64,000 nt of DNA from Akkermansia muciniphila (GCA_943331445.1 CALQLO010000010.1:1-64000); one strand, 5' to 3'; counted from the first letter of the stretch, positions 44,888 to 54,953 are shown. Numbers and translations: made by a program. The notes: generated by a model from the sequence alone, not told the origin.

Positions 44888-47572
44888 ATGAAACTTTCGG
44901 TCGCCCTTCTCTTCACCACCCTAGCCTTCGCCGCCGAGGAAGCCCCGGAAGTGCGGCTGGATGCCAAGCACCAGCAGCTCTTCAAGGAGACCTGCGTCTC
45001 CTGCCATGGTCCCGACAAGCAGAAGGGTAAGTTCCGCATCGACCAACTCTCCCTCAAGGTCGACACCGTCGAGACCGCCGAGCGCTGGCAGAAGGTACTC
45101 AATCAGATCAACTCGGGCGAGATGCCACCCGAGGATAAGAAGCAACCCTCCGCCGCCGCCAAGACGGAGCTGCTCGACGACCTTTCCAACATGATGGTGG
45201 CCGCCCGCAAGAAACTGGGCGACCAGAACGGCGTCATCACCATGCGCCGACTCAACCGACGCGAATACCGCAACAGCCTCCGCGAACTCCTCGGCGTCGA
45301 GATCAACGTCAGCGAACTGCCACCCGATGGCGGCTCGAGCGGCTTTGATACCGTCGGTGCCAACCTCTTCATTTCCGCGAACCAGATCGACCAATACCAA
45401 CAGCTAGGCCGCGAGGCCCTGGAAGAAGGCTTCGCCTGGCAGCTCTCCGCCCCCGTGCAGAAGAAACTGCACTACGAAGGCGAGACCATCACGCCGACAG
45501 TTCGTGCCTTCATCAAATATCAGATCGATGCTCAAGAGCGGGCGATAAAATGGAAAGCCGCCGTCGAGGCTGCCATCGCCAAACCTGAAAACGCCACCAT
45601 CGTCGCCCTGCTAAAGAAAGAAACGAATAACAACGCCAGCCGACTCCGCCGCGAATGGGCTCGTATCCCAGGCGCCCCCAATCCGCGCGACTTCGGCTTC
45701 GATAAGAAAGGTGAGAACGACGCCGACCTCGCGAACGATTCACTCAGCGCAGGCTGGCTTAAGTATCACCAGTATTATGCCGGCATGCCGGACGTGGAAC
45801 GCGGCGCCTACCTCGGCACCCAGACTCGTCACCCCGCCGAGCTCAACCTCAACTATATCGAGATCCTGGTGCCGTACGACTGGCCGGTTGGCGAATATAT
45901 CGTCCGCGTCCGCACCGCCGCCGTGAAGGACGCCCCCAAGGAACGCCGCTTCCTCGATTTCGGCATCCACGCCCGGACCGCCAAGGTCATGGCCACCCGC
46001 GAGATCTCCGGCACGATCGAGAACCCACAGGTAGTCGAGTTCCCCCTCACCCTTACCCGCGGCAACGCCACCTCCCGTGACAACCGACTCGTCTATCTGC
46101 GGGAGAAAGGCAGCTGGGATGATAACGACGAAGGCGGTCGCAAGCGCAGCGAGGCCGTGAAGCGCAACGGCGTCGGACCCGAGCTGGCGCTCTGGGTCGA
46201 CTGGGTCGAAATCGAACGCATCCCCAACTCCGCGAAGCCCAAGCCACCTGGCTTCATCGCCCTCAATCTCCCGCTTGACGACAAGGCGCCCGCGCCGACC
46301 ACGCCGGAACTTCGCTCGGCACTGGAACGCTTCGCCACCGAAGCCTTCCGTGGCACCAAGCCGCCAGCGACCTACCTCGACCGCCTGCTGGCCTTCTATG
46401 ACGTCCGCCGCAAGGCCGGTGACAAGCCGACGGCGGCCCTAAAGGAGACGCTCGCGCTCGTCTTGTCCTCGCCGATGTTCATCTACCTTGCCGAGCCGGC
46501 TCCCGATAACAAGAAACGCACCCTCAACGACCAGGAACTCGCCGTCCGACTTTCCTATTTCCTCTGGTCCGCTCCACCCGATGCCACCCTTCGCGAACTA
46601 GCCCAGAAGGGCGAACTCTCGAAGCCTGACGTCCTCGCGGCCCAGACTGAACGCCTCCTAGCCGACCCGCGTTCCAAAGGCTTCCTCCAGCCCTTCACCA
46701 ACCAGTGGCTCGGCATGGACCGCTTCGACTTCTTTGAAGTAAACCGCGCCCTCTACCCGCGCTTCGACACTGGCACTAAGGTCGCCGCCAAGGGCGAAGT
46801 GCACGAGACCATCGCCCACGTGATGCGCACCAACGCCAGCCTGCGCGATCTGCTCAAATCTGATTACGTGGTAATCAACCGCATCCTCGCCCACTACTAC
46901 GGTATCGAGGGCGTCAAGAGCGACGACTACGAGAAAATCAAACTGCCCGAAGGCTCGCCCCGCGGCGGCCTCCTCGGCATGGCCGCCATTCACTTCATGG
47001 GCGGCAATGGCGAACGCACCAGCCCCGTCGAACGCGGCGCTTGGGTCCTCCGCAAACTCCTGCACGACGCGCCGCCGCCCGCTCCCGCCAACATCCCTGC
47101 ACTCACCCGCCTTGCCGGCAAGGCCCTCCAGACCAAGGAACGCCTGCGTGCCCACCAAGAGGACCCGCAGTGCGCCAATTGCCACCGCAAGATCGATCCC
47201 ATCGGCTTCGGGCTCGAGAACTTCGATGCTGCCGGCCAATGGCGCACCACGGATAGCATCATGGCGCTCGATGCCGCCGGCAAACCTGACAAGAAAAGCC
47301 TCAAGACCTGGACCATCGATTCCGCGGCCGCACTCTACAAAGGCCCTGCCTTCAAGGATTACTATGGTTTACGGGACATCGTGGCCTCAAAGTCCGACGC
47401 CTTTGCCCGTGGCTTCAGCGAAGCCCTCATTGAATACGCCCTTGGACGCCCCATCGGCTTCCGCGACCAGCCCCTAATCGACACAATGGTCAGCCAAGGC
47501 GCCCGCAAGGATCTGGCTTTCCGCGAGTTCATTCACTCCCTCATTGCGAGCCCTGAATTCCATACTAAATAA
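44888..47572 (+). CDS. DUF1587/DUF1592/DUF1588/DUF1585 cytochrome protein
   Basis: The 894-residue protein has a short signal peptide (MKLSVALLFTTLAFA), an N-terminal heme motif CVSCH at 36-40, and NSGEMPPED near 75. DUF1587 follows (about 118-165, MRRLNRREYRNSLRELLGVE). A beta-sandwich module (about 195-455: WARIPGAPNPRDFGF, YIVRVRTAAVKDAPKERRF, LWVDWVEIER) is homologous to the triplicated module of the 56712 protein. Then come DUF1595/DUF1592 (about 470-660, LAVRLSYFLWSAPPDATL), DUF1588 (GGLLGMAAIHFMGGNGERTSP) and DUF1585 with CANCHRKIDPIGFG. Its DUF1552 partner starts 11 bases downstream. A periplasmic redox role is inferred. Confidence 0.93.
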   Translation: MKLSVALLFTTLAFAAEEAPEVRLDAKHQQLFKETCVSCHGPDKQKGKFRIDQLSLKVDTVETAERWQKVLNQINSGEMPPEDKKQPSAAAKTELLDDLSNMMVAARKKLGDQNGVITMRRLNRREYRNSLRELLGVEINVSELPPDGGSSGFDTVGANLFISANQIDQYQQLGREALEEGFAWQLSAPVQKKLHYEGETITPTVRAFIKYQIDAQERAIKWKAAVEAAIAKPENATIVALLKKETNNNASRLRREWARIPGAPNPRDFGFDKKGENDADLANDSLSAGWLKYHQYYAGMPDVERGAYLGTQTRHPAELNLNYIEILVPYDWPVGEYIVRVRTAAVKDAPKERRFLDFGIHARTAKVMATREISGTIENPQVVEFPLTLTRGNATSRDNRLVYLREKGSWDDNDEGGRKRSEAVKRNGVGPELALWVDWVEIERIPNSAKPKPPGFIALNLPLDDKAPAPTTPELRSALERFATEAFRGTKPPATYLDRLLAFYDVRRKAGDKPTAALKETLALVLSSPMFIYLAEPAPDNKKRTLNDQELAVRLSYFLWSAPPDATLRELAQKGELSKPDVLAAQTERLLADPRSKGFLQPFTNQWLGMDRFDFFEVNRALYPRFDTGTKVAAKGEVHETIAHVMRTNASLRDLLKSDYVVINRILAHYYGIEGVKSDDYEKIKLPEGSPRGGLLGMAAIHFMGGNGERTSPVERGAWVLRKLLHDAPPPAPANIPALTRLAGKALQTKERLRAHQEDPQCANCHRKIDPIGFGLENFDAAGQWRTTDSIMALDAAGKPDKKSLKTWTIDSAAALYKGPAFKDYYGLRDIVASKSDAFARGFSEALIEYALGRPIGFRDQPLIDTMVSQGARKDLAFREFIHSLIASPEFHTK

Positions 47573-47583
47573 CCCTTACCCCC

Positions 47584-48879
47584 ATGAGCCTCCCCCAGAC
47601 CCGCAGGCACTTCCTGCGCTCCAGTAGCGCCCTTGTAGCCCTGCCCGTACTCGCCTCCTTGGGCTTCCAGCGCTTTGCCTCCGCCGCCCCGGTACCCACG
47701 CCGCCCAAGCGCCTCATCTTCCTCGGCTTTGGCTGGGGCATCACCACCGAGAGTTGGTTCCCTGACGTGAAGCAACCCGGCAAGGATTACACCATCCCGG
47801 CCGGCCTCGCCCCTCTCGCCCGCCACAAGGCCGACTTCTCCGTCATCCAAGGCCTCTGGAACAAATACTCCAACGACGGCCACTGGGGCAGCACCATGTG
47901 GCTGTCTGGCGCCAACCGTTTCGCCGAAGCCGGCCAGACTTTCCATAACAGCATCTCCGCGGACCAAGTCGCCGCCGAGCAGCTCGGACTCTCCACCCGA
48001 TTCACCTCACTGCAGCTGAACGGCGCCGAGAACGGAGAGGCCTCCGGCCACGGCCCGGGTCTCTCGATGGCGTGGAACGCTTCCGGCAAGCCCATCGCCG
48101 GCGAGAACGGCCCAGTCGCCGCCTACCATCGACTCTTCGCCAAGGACAATACGCCCATCGCCGAACAGAAGGCCATGCTCGCCCAGCGACGCAGTGTGCT
48201 CGACACGTTCGTCGAGAATGCCCGCGACCTGCGCCGGAACCTCTCCAAGAACGACACCCAAAAACTTGACGAATATTTCCAAGGCATCCGCGAAATCGAA
48301 GTCCGCCTAAGCAAGGACGAGCAGTGGCTCGGCGTCCCTCAGCCCAAGACTGACCTCCCCGAGCCTCCGCCCGGCCTGGCCGGCCGCGAAGAGATTAAGA
48401 TTATGTACGACATCATGATCGCCGCGATGCGCACCGACAGCACCCGCGTCATGACCTACCGTCAGCCAGTCAGCACCCTCCTCACCAGTATTGGCGTAAA
48501 AGTCGCGCCGCACGACATGAGCCACTACCACTCCACGATGGGTGAAAAGCTCGAGGCCTCGCAACGTCGCGACCTCGCCCAAAGCGAACTCCTCGCCGGC
48601 TTCATCGATAAGCTGAAGTCCACCAAGGAGTCCGATGGTAGCTGCCTCTTCGACCACGTCGCCTTGGCCTACGGCAGCAACATCCGCACCGAGCATAACC
48701 TCGACAACTGCCCCACCCTCGTGACCGGGCGTGCCGCTGGCCTCAAGCTTGGGCACAATATCATCGCCCCGAAAGATACCCCGCTTTGTAACGCTTGGCT
48801 GGCCATGCTCCGCGGCGTCGGCGTGAAGGCCGAACGCCATGGCGACAGCTCAGGCGAGCTGACCCAGATGGTGGCTTGA
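47584..48879 (+). CDS. DUF1552 domain protein, Tat-exported
   Basis: The 431-residue protein has a clear twin-arginine signal (QTRRHFLRSSSALVALPVLA). DUF1552 features follow: FLGFGWGITTESWFPD, GLWNKYSNDGHWGSTMWLSG, KNDTQKLDEYFQGIREIEVR, TDSTRVMTYRQPVSTLLTS and GDSSGELTQMV. It is closely related to the 60758 protein over its whole length and less so to the 14821 protein, matching the relations of their DUF1592 partners. That co-variation supports a physical or functional pairing. Confidence 0.92.
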   Translation: MSLPQTRRHFLRSSSALVALPVLASLGFQRFASAAPVPTPPKRLIFLGFGWGITTESWFPDVKQPGKDYTIPAGLAPLARHKADFSVIQGLWNKYSNDGHWGSTMWLSGANRFAEAGQTFHNSISADQVAAEQLGLSTRFTSLQLNGAENGEASGHGPGLSMAWNASGKPIAGENGPVAAYHRLFAKDNTPIAEQKAMLAQRRSVLDTFVENARDLRRNLSKNDTQKLDEYFQGIREIEVRLSKDEQWLGVPQPKTDLPEPPPGLAGREEIKIMYDIMIAAMRTDSTRVMTYRQPVSTLLTSIGVKVAPHDMSHYHSTMGEKLEASQRRDLAQSELLAGFIDKLKSTKESDGSCLFDHVALAYGSNIRTEHNLDNCPTLVTGRAAGLKLGHNIIAPKDTPLCNAWLAMLRGVGVKAERHGDSSGELTQMVA

Positions 48880-48888
48880 TTGGCTTGT

Positions 48889-49602
48889 ATGATAAAGTTC
48901 GTTGTCGCCGCCCTCCTGCTCGCCCCATTCGCCGCACTCGTCGCGGCCGATCAGCCGAGTGCGGTCCAATTCACGGAGAACTTCTCTGATGCGGCGGCGG
49001 TCAAACGGGACTGGCGTGGTCTCGATAAGACACTGACGGACGGCGATCCGACCAAGCGCTTCTGGAGTATTGATGACGGCGCGCTCCGCGGACAAGCCTT
49101 CGGCGATATCCACCCCTCTGGCATCTTCCACAAGATCAGCGGCAAGGACGTCCGCCTGAGCCTACGCTTCAAGATGCAAGTGGGCACGCTCGTCGCCATT
49201 TGTTTCAACGGCGACAATCCGGTCATCGAGATTAAAAACTTCCACCTCGCGGGCTTCCACATCCTGACCGACAAGATCGTGGCTTGGGACGAAACAAACC
49301 TTTTCCCGAAAGGCTCACCGGAGGCCGCCGAACTGAAGAAAAAAGGCGAATCCAACCGCAAGTTCATCTGGGCCAAGCGCGAGAAAATCGCCCTCACCCC
49401 CGACGTCTGGCATGACCTCGTCGCGGAGATGCACGGCAAGGAGATCATCGGCTTCATCGACGGCAAGCAGGTGATCACCTATACGACCAACGCCGGCGAT
49501 GAACCCAAACTGACCGTGCAACTTTCCATCGGCGGCCAAAAAGGCAAAGACCTGGCCGGCTGGTTCGATGACGTAAAGATCGAGACCTTGGCCGCGAAGT
49601 AA
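48889..49602 (+). CDS. Secreted LamG/DUF1080-like protein
   Basis: The 237-residue protein starts at ATG 48889 (signal peptide MIKFVVAALLLAPFAALVAA); a TTG at 48880 adds three residues. It shows the jelly-roll pattern FTENFSDAAAVKRDWRGLD, FWSIDDGALRGQAFGDIHP, SLRFKMQVGTLVAICFNG, VWHDLVAEMHGKEIIGFIDG and GWFDDVKIETL. It is another DUF1080-like or concanavalin-like glycan protein, close to the 25449 and 26173 types. It follows the DUF1552 stop by nine bases, so it is probably in that operon. Catalysis is unproven. Confidence 0.78.
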   Translation: MIKFVVAALLLAPFAALVAADQPSAVQFTENFSDAAAVKRDWRGLDKTLTDGDPTKRFWSIDDGALRGQAFGDIHPSGIFHKISGKDVRLSLRFKMQVGTLVAICFNGDNPVIEIKNFHLAGFHILTDKIVAWDETNLFPKGSPEAAELKKKGESNRKFIWAKREKIALTPDVWHDLVAEMHGKEIIGFIDGKQVITYTTNAGDEPKLTVQLSIGGQKGKDLAGWFDDVKIETLAAK

Positions 49603-49651
49603 GCCCCTCTCTCAACCTCACATAACTTTAAAATCTTTTACCTAAATAACC

Positions 49652-52600
49652 ATGCGATACTCCCTGTGCCTCCTCAGCACCCTCCTCACCCTGCAAACCG
49701 AAGTCCGCGCGCAAGTGCCGGACACCTACGGGCTTGATAAAGCCCAGGCCGGCGTCGCCAAGCTGACCGTGGCCGAAGGCCTCACGGTTTCGCTCTTCGC
49801 GGCTGAACCGATGGTCCAGAACCCCACGAACATGGACATCGACGCTCGCGGGCGCGTCTGGATCACCGAGGCCGCCAATTATCGTAAATGGGCCAATCCG
49901 CCCATCCGCCCTGAAGGCGACCGCATTATGGTGCTCGAAGACACCCTCGGTAAAGGCGTCGCCGATAAGGCCACCGTCTACTACCAGGATCCGAGCATCA
50001 ATTCCGCCCTAGGCATCGCCGTACTCGGTAATGACGTCATCGTCTCTGTCTCCCCGTACGTCTTCCTGCTCCGCGACACGGTCGGCGACGGTGTGGCCCA
50101 CAAGCGCTTCATTCTCCTCACTGGCACCGGTGGCAAACAGCATGACCACTCGACGCACGCCTTCGTCCACGGCACTGACGGTAAACTTTACTTCAACTTC
50201 GGCAACGCCAGTACGGAACTGAACCAGCCCATGGGCGGCATGGTGGAAGTGCCGCTGCACGGCGACAACCTCGACTCCTACGTCCGCGATCGTACGACGC
50301 ACGTCAAAGACCTCGCCGGCAACACTATCAACGCCCAGCGCAAGCCCTACCAACAGGGGATGGCCTTCCGGGCCGATTACGCCGACGGCAAGCTGAGTAA
50401 CTTCGAAGTGCTCGGGAATAATTTCCGTAACAACTACGAAGTGGTCTCCGATTCGCTGGGTAACATCTTCCAGAGCGACAACGACGACGACGGCAACCGC
50501 GGCGTACGCATCAACTTCATGATGGAGCACGGCAACTACGGTTACGCCGATGAAATGACCGGCTCGGGCTGGCAGACTAAGCGCGTGAATATCGAGTCCG
50601 AAATCCCTCGCCGCCATTGGCACCAGAACGACCCCGGCGTCGTCCCCAACCTGATCGTCACCGGGGCCGGCTCCCCGACGGGCATCCTCGTCAACGAAGG
50701 CACGGGCCTCGGCGCTCAGTTTCAGAATCAAATCATCCATTGCGACGCCGGCCCCGGTGTCGTGCGCGCCTACCCGCTGACCAAGGACGGCGCTGGCTTC
50801 CGCGCAAGTATCACCAACGTCCTAACCTCCAAGGATCCTTGGTTCCGCCCTTCCGACGTAGCGGTCCACCCGGATGGCTCCCTGTTTGTCGCCGATTGGT
50901 ATGACGCCGGCGTCGGCGGTCACGCGATGGCCGATCATGACGTGAACTATCTCCGCGGACGTATTTACCGCGTCGCCAACAAGGGTGCCACCCTAGTCGC
51001 CCCGAAGGTCAGCGAGCTCACGCTGGAGACTGCCCTAGCGGCCCTCCAGTCCCCCAACAAGGCCACACAGTATAATGCCTACACCCATCTCGTGAAACTG
51101 GGCGATAGCGCCGTCCCTGCCCTGCAGGCCCTCGCTGCCAAAGGCGATAACCGCATGCGTGCCCGCGCGCTGGCCATCTTGGTCCGCAACCCTGCCGCCG
51201 CCGTCCCCGCCCTCCGTGCCGCGCTGACCGACAAGGACCCCGAACTCATCATCGCCGCCCTCCGCCTCGCCGCGATGCGTGGCGCCGCCCATCAGCTCGA
51301 AACCTCGCCCCTCGCGAATGAGCCCGGCTTGGTCAATAGCCTCATCAACCACGCCGACCCGCAGGTTCGACGTCAGTTGGCCATCTCGCTCTACCACTCC
51401 TCCCAAGGCACCGAAATCTGGGCCAAGCTCGCCGCTCAGCATGACGGCGTCGATCGCTGGAACCTCGAAGCCCTCGGCATCGGCGCCATCGGCAATGATG
51501 ATAAGTGCTTTGATGCCTGGATGTCCGAAGTGAAGGGTAATTGGAACACCGCTGGCGGACGCGATATCGTCTGGCGCCTCCGCACCCCGAAGATCGCCCC
51601 GCTCCTCGCCCAACTGCTCATCGCCGATCCGAGCCAGCTTCGTTATCTGCGTTCGTTCGATTTCCTTCCTGATTCGCCTGAGCGCGACGCCGCCCTGCTC
51701 CAACTGGCCAAAGCCAATCCATCGCTCACCGTCCTCACGGAGTCGCTCCAACGTCTCACCCGCACGGCGGCCAAGAACACTCCGGAGTTCAAAGCCATCG
51801 TCGAGGAGACCCTCGCCCGCTCGCAGGGTAAGCCCGCCTTCGTCGACCTGATCGGCGCCATGGGCGTCGGCAAGCATGCCGACGAACTCCTCCAGACGGC
51901 TTTTGCGCTGGGCTCCGCCCCCGAAGCACTGGATGCGATCAACCTCTTGCTCCGCGACAAGGGTACCACCGATAAAGTACGCGACGTACTCCGCAAGGGT
52001 AAGCCCAGCGAAGCCAGTATGCTCATTGCGATGCTGGGTAACCTTGGCCAAACCTCAGCCAAGGAGATTCTCCGCGATGAAATCCTCCACGCCAAGACGC
52101 CCGAACGGAAGAGCGAAGCCATCCGTGCGCTCGCCAAGACCCAAGCCGGTGCCAGCCAACTCCTGACGCTCGCCAAGGAAGGCCACTTCCCGTCCGAACT
52201 ACGCGGGGTCGCCGCCTCGGCTCTGACCCAGGTCCAATACGCTGCGCTGAAAAATGATATCGCCCGCGAATTCCCAACTCCAGGAAGCTTGGGCGGCAAT
52301 CGCCTGCCCTCGATCCCCGAGTTGAGCAAGTTGCGGGGCGACGCCGCCCAAGGGAAAGTCGTCTTTGAACGGCCCGCAAGTTCCTGCACGCTTTGCCACC
52401 GCATCGGCAACCTCGGGGTGGATTTCGGCCCGGCGTTAAGTGGCATCGGTGCCAAGCTCCCCAAGGAAGCCATCTTCGACTCCATCATTAACCCCAATGC
52501 GGGCATTTCGATGGGCTTCGAGACCACAGAGCTCAGCCTCCGCGGCAACAGCACCGCCATGGGCATCCTACGCAGCGAAACCGCCCAGGAAGTCGTCCTC

Positions 52601-52762
52601 GCCCTGCCCGGCGGCGCCCTGCAGAAATTCAGCACCGCCGACATCCAGCGACGCAGCAAGCAAACGACCTCGATGATGCCTAGCGGCCTTAACCAGGCGT
52701 TGACGCAGCAGGACTTGGTGGACTTGGTCGAATACCTCTCGACGCAGAAGGCCGTTAAATAA
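49652..52762 (+). CDS. PVC-type heme-binding protein (TIGR02604 + HEAT + TIGR02603)
   Basis: The 1036-residue protein has a signal peptide (about 1-20). An N-terminal beta-propeller of the TIGR02604 'membrane-bound dehydrogenase' type (about 35-450) shows VSLFAAEPMVQNPTNMDID, GRVWITEAANYR, QHDHSTHAFVHGTDGKLYF and PSDVAVHPDGSLFVADWYD. Helical HEAT-like repeats follow (about 465-880). The C-terminal TIGR02603 heme domain (about 895-1036) has CTLCH near residue 912 and VDFGPALSGIGAKL. Such proteins are characteristic of Planctomycetota/Verrucomicrobiota; a quinoprotein-like sugar oxidation has been proposed but not demonstrated. The next gene starts 18 bases downstream. Confidence 0.93.
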   Translation: MRYSLCLLSTLLTLQTEVRAQVPDTYGLDKAQAGVAKLTVAEGLTVSLFAAEPMVQNPTNMDIDARGRVWITEAANYRKWANPPIRPEGDRIMVLEDTLGKGVADKATVYYQDPSINSALGIAVLGNDVIVSVSPYVFLLRDTVGDGVAHKRFILLTGTGGKQHDHSTHAFVHGTDGKLYFNFGNASTELNQPMGGMVEVPLHGDNLDSYVRDRTTHVKDLAGNTINAQRKPYQQGMAFRADYADGKLSNFEVLGNNFRNNYEVVSDSLGNIFQSDNDDDGNRGVRINFMMEHGNYGYADEMTGSGWQTKRVNIESEIPRRHWHQNDPGVVPNLIVTGAGSPTGILVNEGTGLGAQFQNQIIHCDAGPGVVRAYPLTKDGAGFRASITNVLTSKDPWFRPSDVAVHPDGSLFVADWYDAGVGGHAMADHDVNYLRGRIYRVANKGATLVAPKVSELTLETALAALQSPNKATQYNAYTHLVKLGDSAVPALQALAAKGDNRMRARALAILVRNPAAAVPALRAALTDKDPELIIAALRLAAMRGAAHQLETSPLANEPGLVNSLINHADPQVRRQLAISLYHSSQGTEIWAKLAAQHDGVDRWNLEALGIGAIGNDDKCFDAWMSEVKGNWNTAGGRDIVWRLRTPKIAPLLAQLLIADPSQLRYLRSFDFLPDSPERDAALLQLAKANPSLTVLTESLQRLTRTAAKNTPEFKAIVEETLARSQGKPAFVDLIGAMGVGKHADELLQTAFALGSAPEALDAINLLLRDKGTTDKVRDVLRKGKPSEASMLIAMLGNLGQTSAKEILRDEILHAKTPERKSEAIRALAKTQAGASQLLTLAKEGHFPSELRGVAASALTQVQYAALKNDIAREFPTPGSLGGNRLPSIPELSKLRGDAAQGKVVFERPASSCTLCHRIGNLGVDFGPALSGIGAKLPKEAIFDSIINPNAGISMGFETTELSLRGNSTAMGILRSETAQEVVLALPGGALQKFSTADIQRRSKQTTSMMPSGLNQALTQQDLVDLVEYLSTQKAVK

Positions 52763-52780
52763 TCTGACCTCCGTCGTCTC

Positions 52781-54115
52781 ATGAAACCACGTCTCTTCGC
52801 GTTACTGCTGTGCCTACCGCTCGCCGTACTCGCCGCGGAACCCGCCGTCGCTGAACACTTCGCCCTCCCGGCGGTATCGGCAGAAAGCTCGCTCCCCGGC
52901 GAAGGAGCGCTCCGTCGTTACGATGGTTACGTGAAGCGGTGGAACACAATCCGCCCGCAGTGGGCGAAAGATGCGGCCAAAGATCAGGGGGCCATTGTCT
53001 TCTTTGGCGACTCCATCACTCAGGGCTGGGGCGTGGATTTTAAGAAATCCTTCGACGACCTTAAGCTAGCGAATCGTGGTATCGGGGGCGACACCACCCG
53101 CGGCATGCTTCTCCGCCTACAGGAAGACGTCCTCGCGGTGAACCCCAAAGCCGTGGTACTCCTCATGGGCACCAACGACATCGAAGTGGAAGTCCCCGTC
53201 GAAGCTATCGGCCGCAACTTCCAGAAGATTATCGCTGCCCTCAAGGCCCATGATCCGAAGATGCCCGTCATCGTCTGCCGCATCTTCCCAAGCTCGGCCA
53301 CGAAGAAGCGTCCGAAAGAAACCATCGCAGCCGTGAATGCCCTCTTCGACGCCGCGGTGAAGAACGACCCCCAGTTCACGGTCCTAGATACCTACGCGTT
53401 ATTCGCGAACCCCGAAGGCGACGCCCTCCCCGCCCTCTTCCCCGACTTACTTCACCTCAACGGTGCCGGCTATGCCAAGTGGGCCTCGGCGCTACGCCCG
53501 ATCTTCGCGACGCTGGGATACCTCGACACCCAGGCCGAGGAATTCAAGCCCGACGCGGGCTTCGTGAGCCTCTTTAACGGCAAGGACCTCACCGGCTGGG
53601 GCTTCCGCCCCACCCCACCCCGCAAACCCGCCAAGAACCCGAAGCCGAACGCTCCGCTTTTCGTGGAAGTCAAAGCTGCGGAAAGCTTCGACGGGAAGAC
53701 CGCTAGCTCCGACGGACGGTATCGGGCGATTAATGGCCGACTCGTGGTCACCACCCCCGCCGAAGGACGCCGCATCCAGGAATTGGATACCCTCCGCGAC
53801 TTTCCGGAAGACTTCGTGCTCAAACTTGAATTTCGCGCCACGCCCAACGCCGACAGCGGCGTCTACCTGCGCAAACCCCAGCTGCAGTGCCGCGACTACC
53901 TCGTCGCGGGGCCGTATAAAGACCTTAAGAAATACAAGGCCCAGGATTGGAACGAACTCATCGTCACCGTGAAAGACGGCATCGCCCACGCCGAATGCAA
54001 TGGCGAGGTCCTCGAGGATGCGTTGAAAGTGCCCGCGACTGGCCCGATCGGCCTCGAAGGCGACCGCGGCCAGATGGAATACCGCCGCCTGCAGATTAAG
54101 ACGCTCGCCCGCTAA
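52781..54115 (+). CDS. SGNH/GDSL esterase fused to a DUF1080 domain
   Basis: The 444-residue protein has a signal peptide (MKPRLFALLLCLPLAVLA). Residues about 45-250 are an SGNH hydrolase: FFGDSITQGWG (Ser78), NRGIGGDTTRGML, VVLLMGTNDIEVE and DLLHLNGAGY (catalytic Asp/His). Residues about 262-444 are DUF1080: FVSLFNGKDLTGWGFRP, DFPEDFVLKLEFRATPNADS and DRGQMEYRRLQIK. The fusion would combine carbohydrate deacylation with 3-keto-glycoside hydrolysis or glycan binding. It is 18 bases after the heme protein gene and likely co-transcribed. The two halves are each close to standard family length. Confidence 0.9.
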   Translation: MKPRLFALLLCLPLAVLAAEPAVAEHFALPAVSAESSLPGEGALRRYDGYVKRWNTIRPQWAKDAAKDQGAIVFFGDSITQGWGVDFKKSFDDLKLANRGIGGDTTRGMLLRLQEDVLAVNPKAVVLLMGTNDIEVEVPVEAIGRNFQKIIAALKAHDPKMPVIVCRIFPSSATKKRPKETIAAVNALFDAAVKNDPQFTVLDTYALFANPEGDALPALFPDLLHLNGAGYAKWASALRPIFATLGYLDTQAEEFKPDAGFVSLFNGKDLTGWGFRPTPPRKPAKNPKPNAPLFVEVKAAESFDGKTASSDGRYRAINGRLVVTTPAEGRRIQELDTLRDFPEDFVLKLEFRATPNADSGVYLRKPQLQCRDYLVAGPYKDLKKYKAQDWNELIVTVKDGIAHAECNGEVLEDALKVPATGPIGLEGDRGQMEYRRLQIKTLAR

Positions 54116-54140
54116 GTCTGAATCCGACTCACTGCGGCGG

Positions 54141-54911
54141 ATGACTGACTGGATTCACAGCCATACCCTGCTCCCGGACGACGGCTGGATGTTGCTCTTG
54201 GCGCTCTTCGGAGCGCTCTGCATCGGCCTTTCAAAATCCGGCCTCGCAGGCACGGCGACGCTCAACGTCGTGATCATGGCCAAGATTTTTGGTGCCAAGC
54301 CCTCCGTGGGGATCGTCCTGCCTATGTTAATCGTGGCCGACTTCATGGGCTTCCTGATCAACCGTAAGGGCGGCAGCTGGAAGCAGATCCTCCCGATGAT
54401 CCCGGCGGCAGTCGTCGGCGTCATCATCGGCTGGTTCATGCTCGACCACGTCGACAACTCCACCGCTCGCATCGTCATCGGCTGGCTGATCCTGAGCCTA
54501 CTCGCCTTCAACGTCGTGCTGAATCGACGCCGCGAGCAATTATTAGAACTCACCCGCCATCGCACCTTTACCTGGGGCATGGGCTTCGTCTCCGGGGTCT
54601 CCACGATGCTGGCCAACGCCGCCGGGCCGGTGATGACGGTCTACCTCCTCGCCCAACGACTCGAAAAGAAAGAGCACCTCGGCGTGTTTTGCCGCTTCTT
54701 CCTTTTCATTAACCTCTTCAAACTCCCCTTCAGCGGCAGCCTCGGACTTGTCACCGGACCGTCACTGATGACCAACGTGGTGCTGCTACCTGGGGTCATC
54801 GCCGGCATCCTCCTCGGCTGGCAGATTTTGAAGCGCATTCAGCAGAACGCCTTTGAGAACGTGCTGGCCTGGCTGACGGCCTTCGCGGCGGTCTGGCTCA
54901 TTAAAGGCTGA
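54141..54911 (+). CDS. TauE/SafE-family sulfite/anion exporter
   Basis: The 256-residue protein has seven to eight hydrophobic segments and TauE/SafE features: ALCIGLSKSGLAGTATL near the N-terminus, then NRKGGSWKQILPMIPAAVVG and a central GFVSGVSTMLANAAGPVMTVYLL. The family exports sulfite, sulfoacetate or related anions across the inner membrane. In a region with two sulfatases, handling of released sulfur anions is a reasonable inference, but the real substrate is unknown. It is the only other obvious membrane transporter here besides the MFS protein. Confidence 0.9.
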   Translation: MTDWIHSHTLLPDDGWMLLLALFGALCIGLSKSGLAGTATLNVVIMAKIFGAKPSVGIVLPMLIVADFMGFLINRKGGSWKQILPMIPAAVVGVIIGWFMLDHVDNSTARIVIGWLILSLLAFNVVLNRRREQLLELTRHRTFTWGMGFVSGVSTMLANAAGPVMTVYLLAQRLEKKEHLGVFCRFFLFINLFKLPFSGSLGLVTGPSLMTNVVLLPGVIAGILLGWQILKRIQQNAFENVLAWLTAFAAVWLIKG

Positions 54912-54915
54912 CCGC

Positions 54916-54944
54916 TTGACACCGCCCCACGCCGAAGTGGAAAT
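54916..54944 (+). promoter_or_regulatory. Candidate sigma70-type promoter
   Basis: TTGACA at 54916-54921 is followed at 17-18 bases by GGAAATA, before AAGGG and the ATG at 54954. The -35 is perfect, the -10 is poor. It is the only exact TTGACA I noticed in an intergenic region here. Confidence 0.35.
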
Positions 54945-54953
54945 AAGGGTCTT

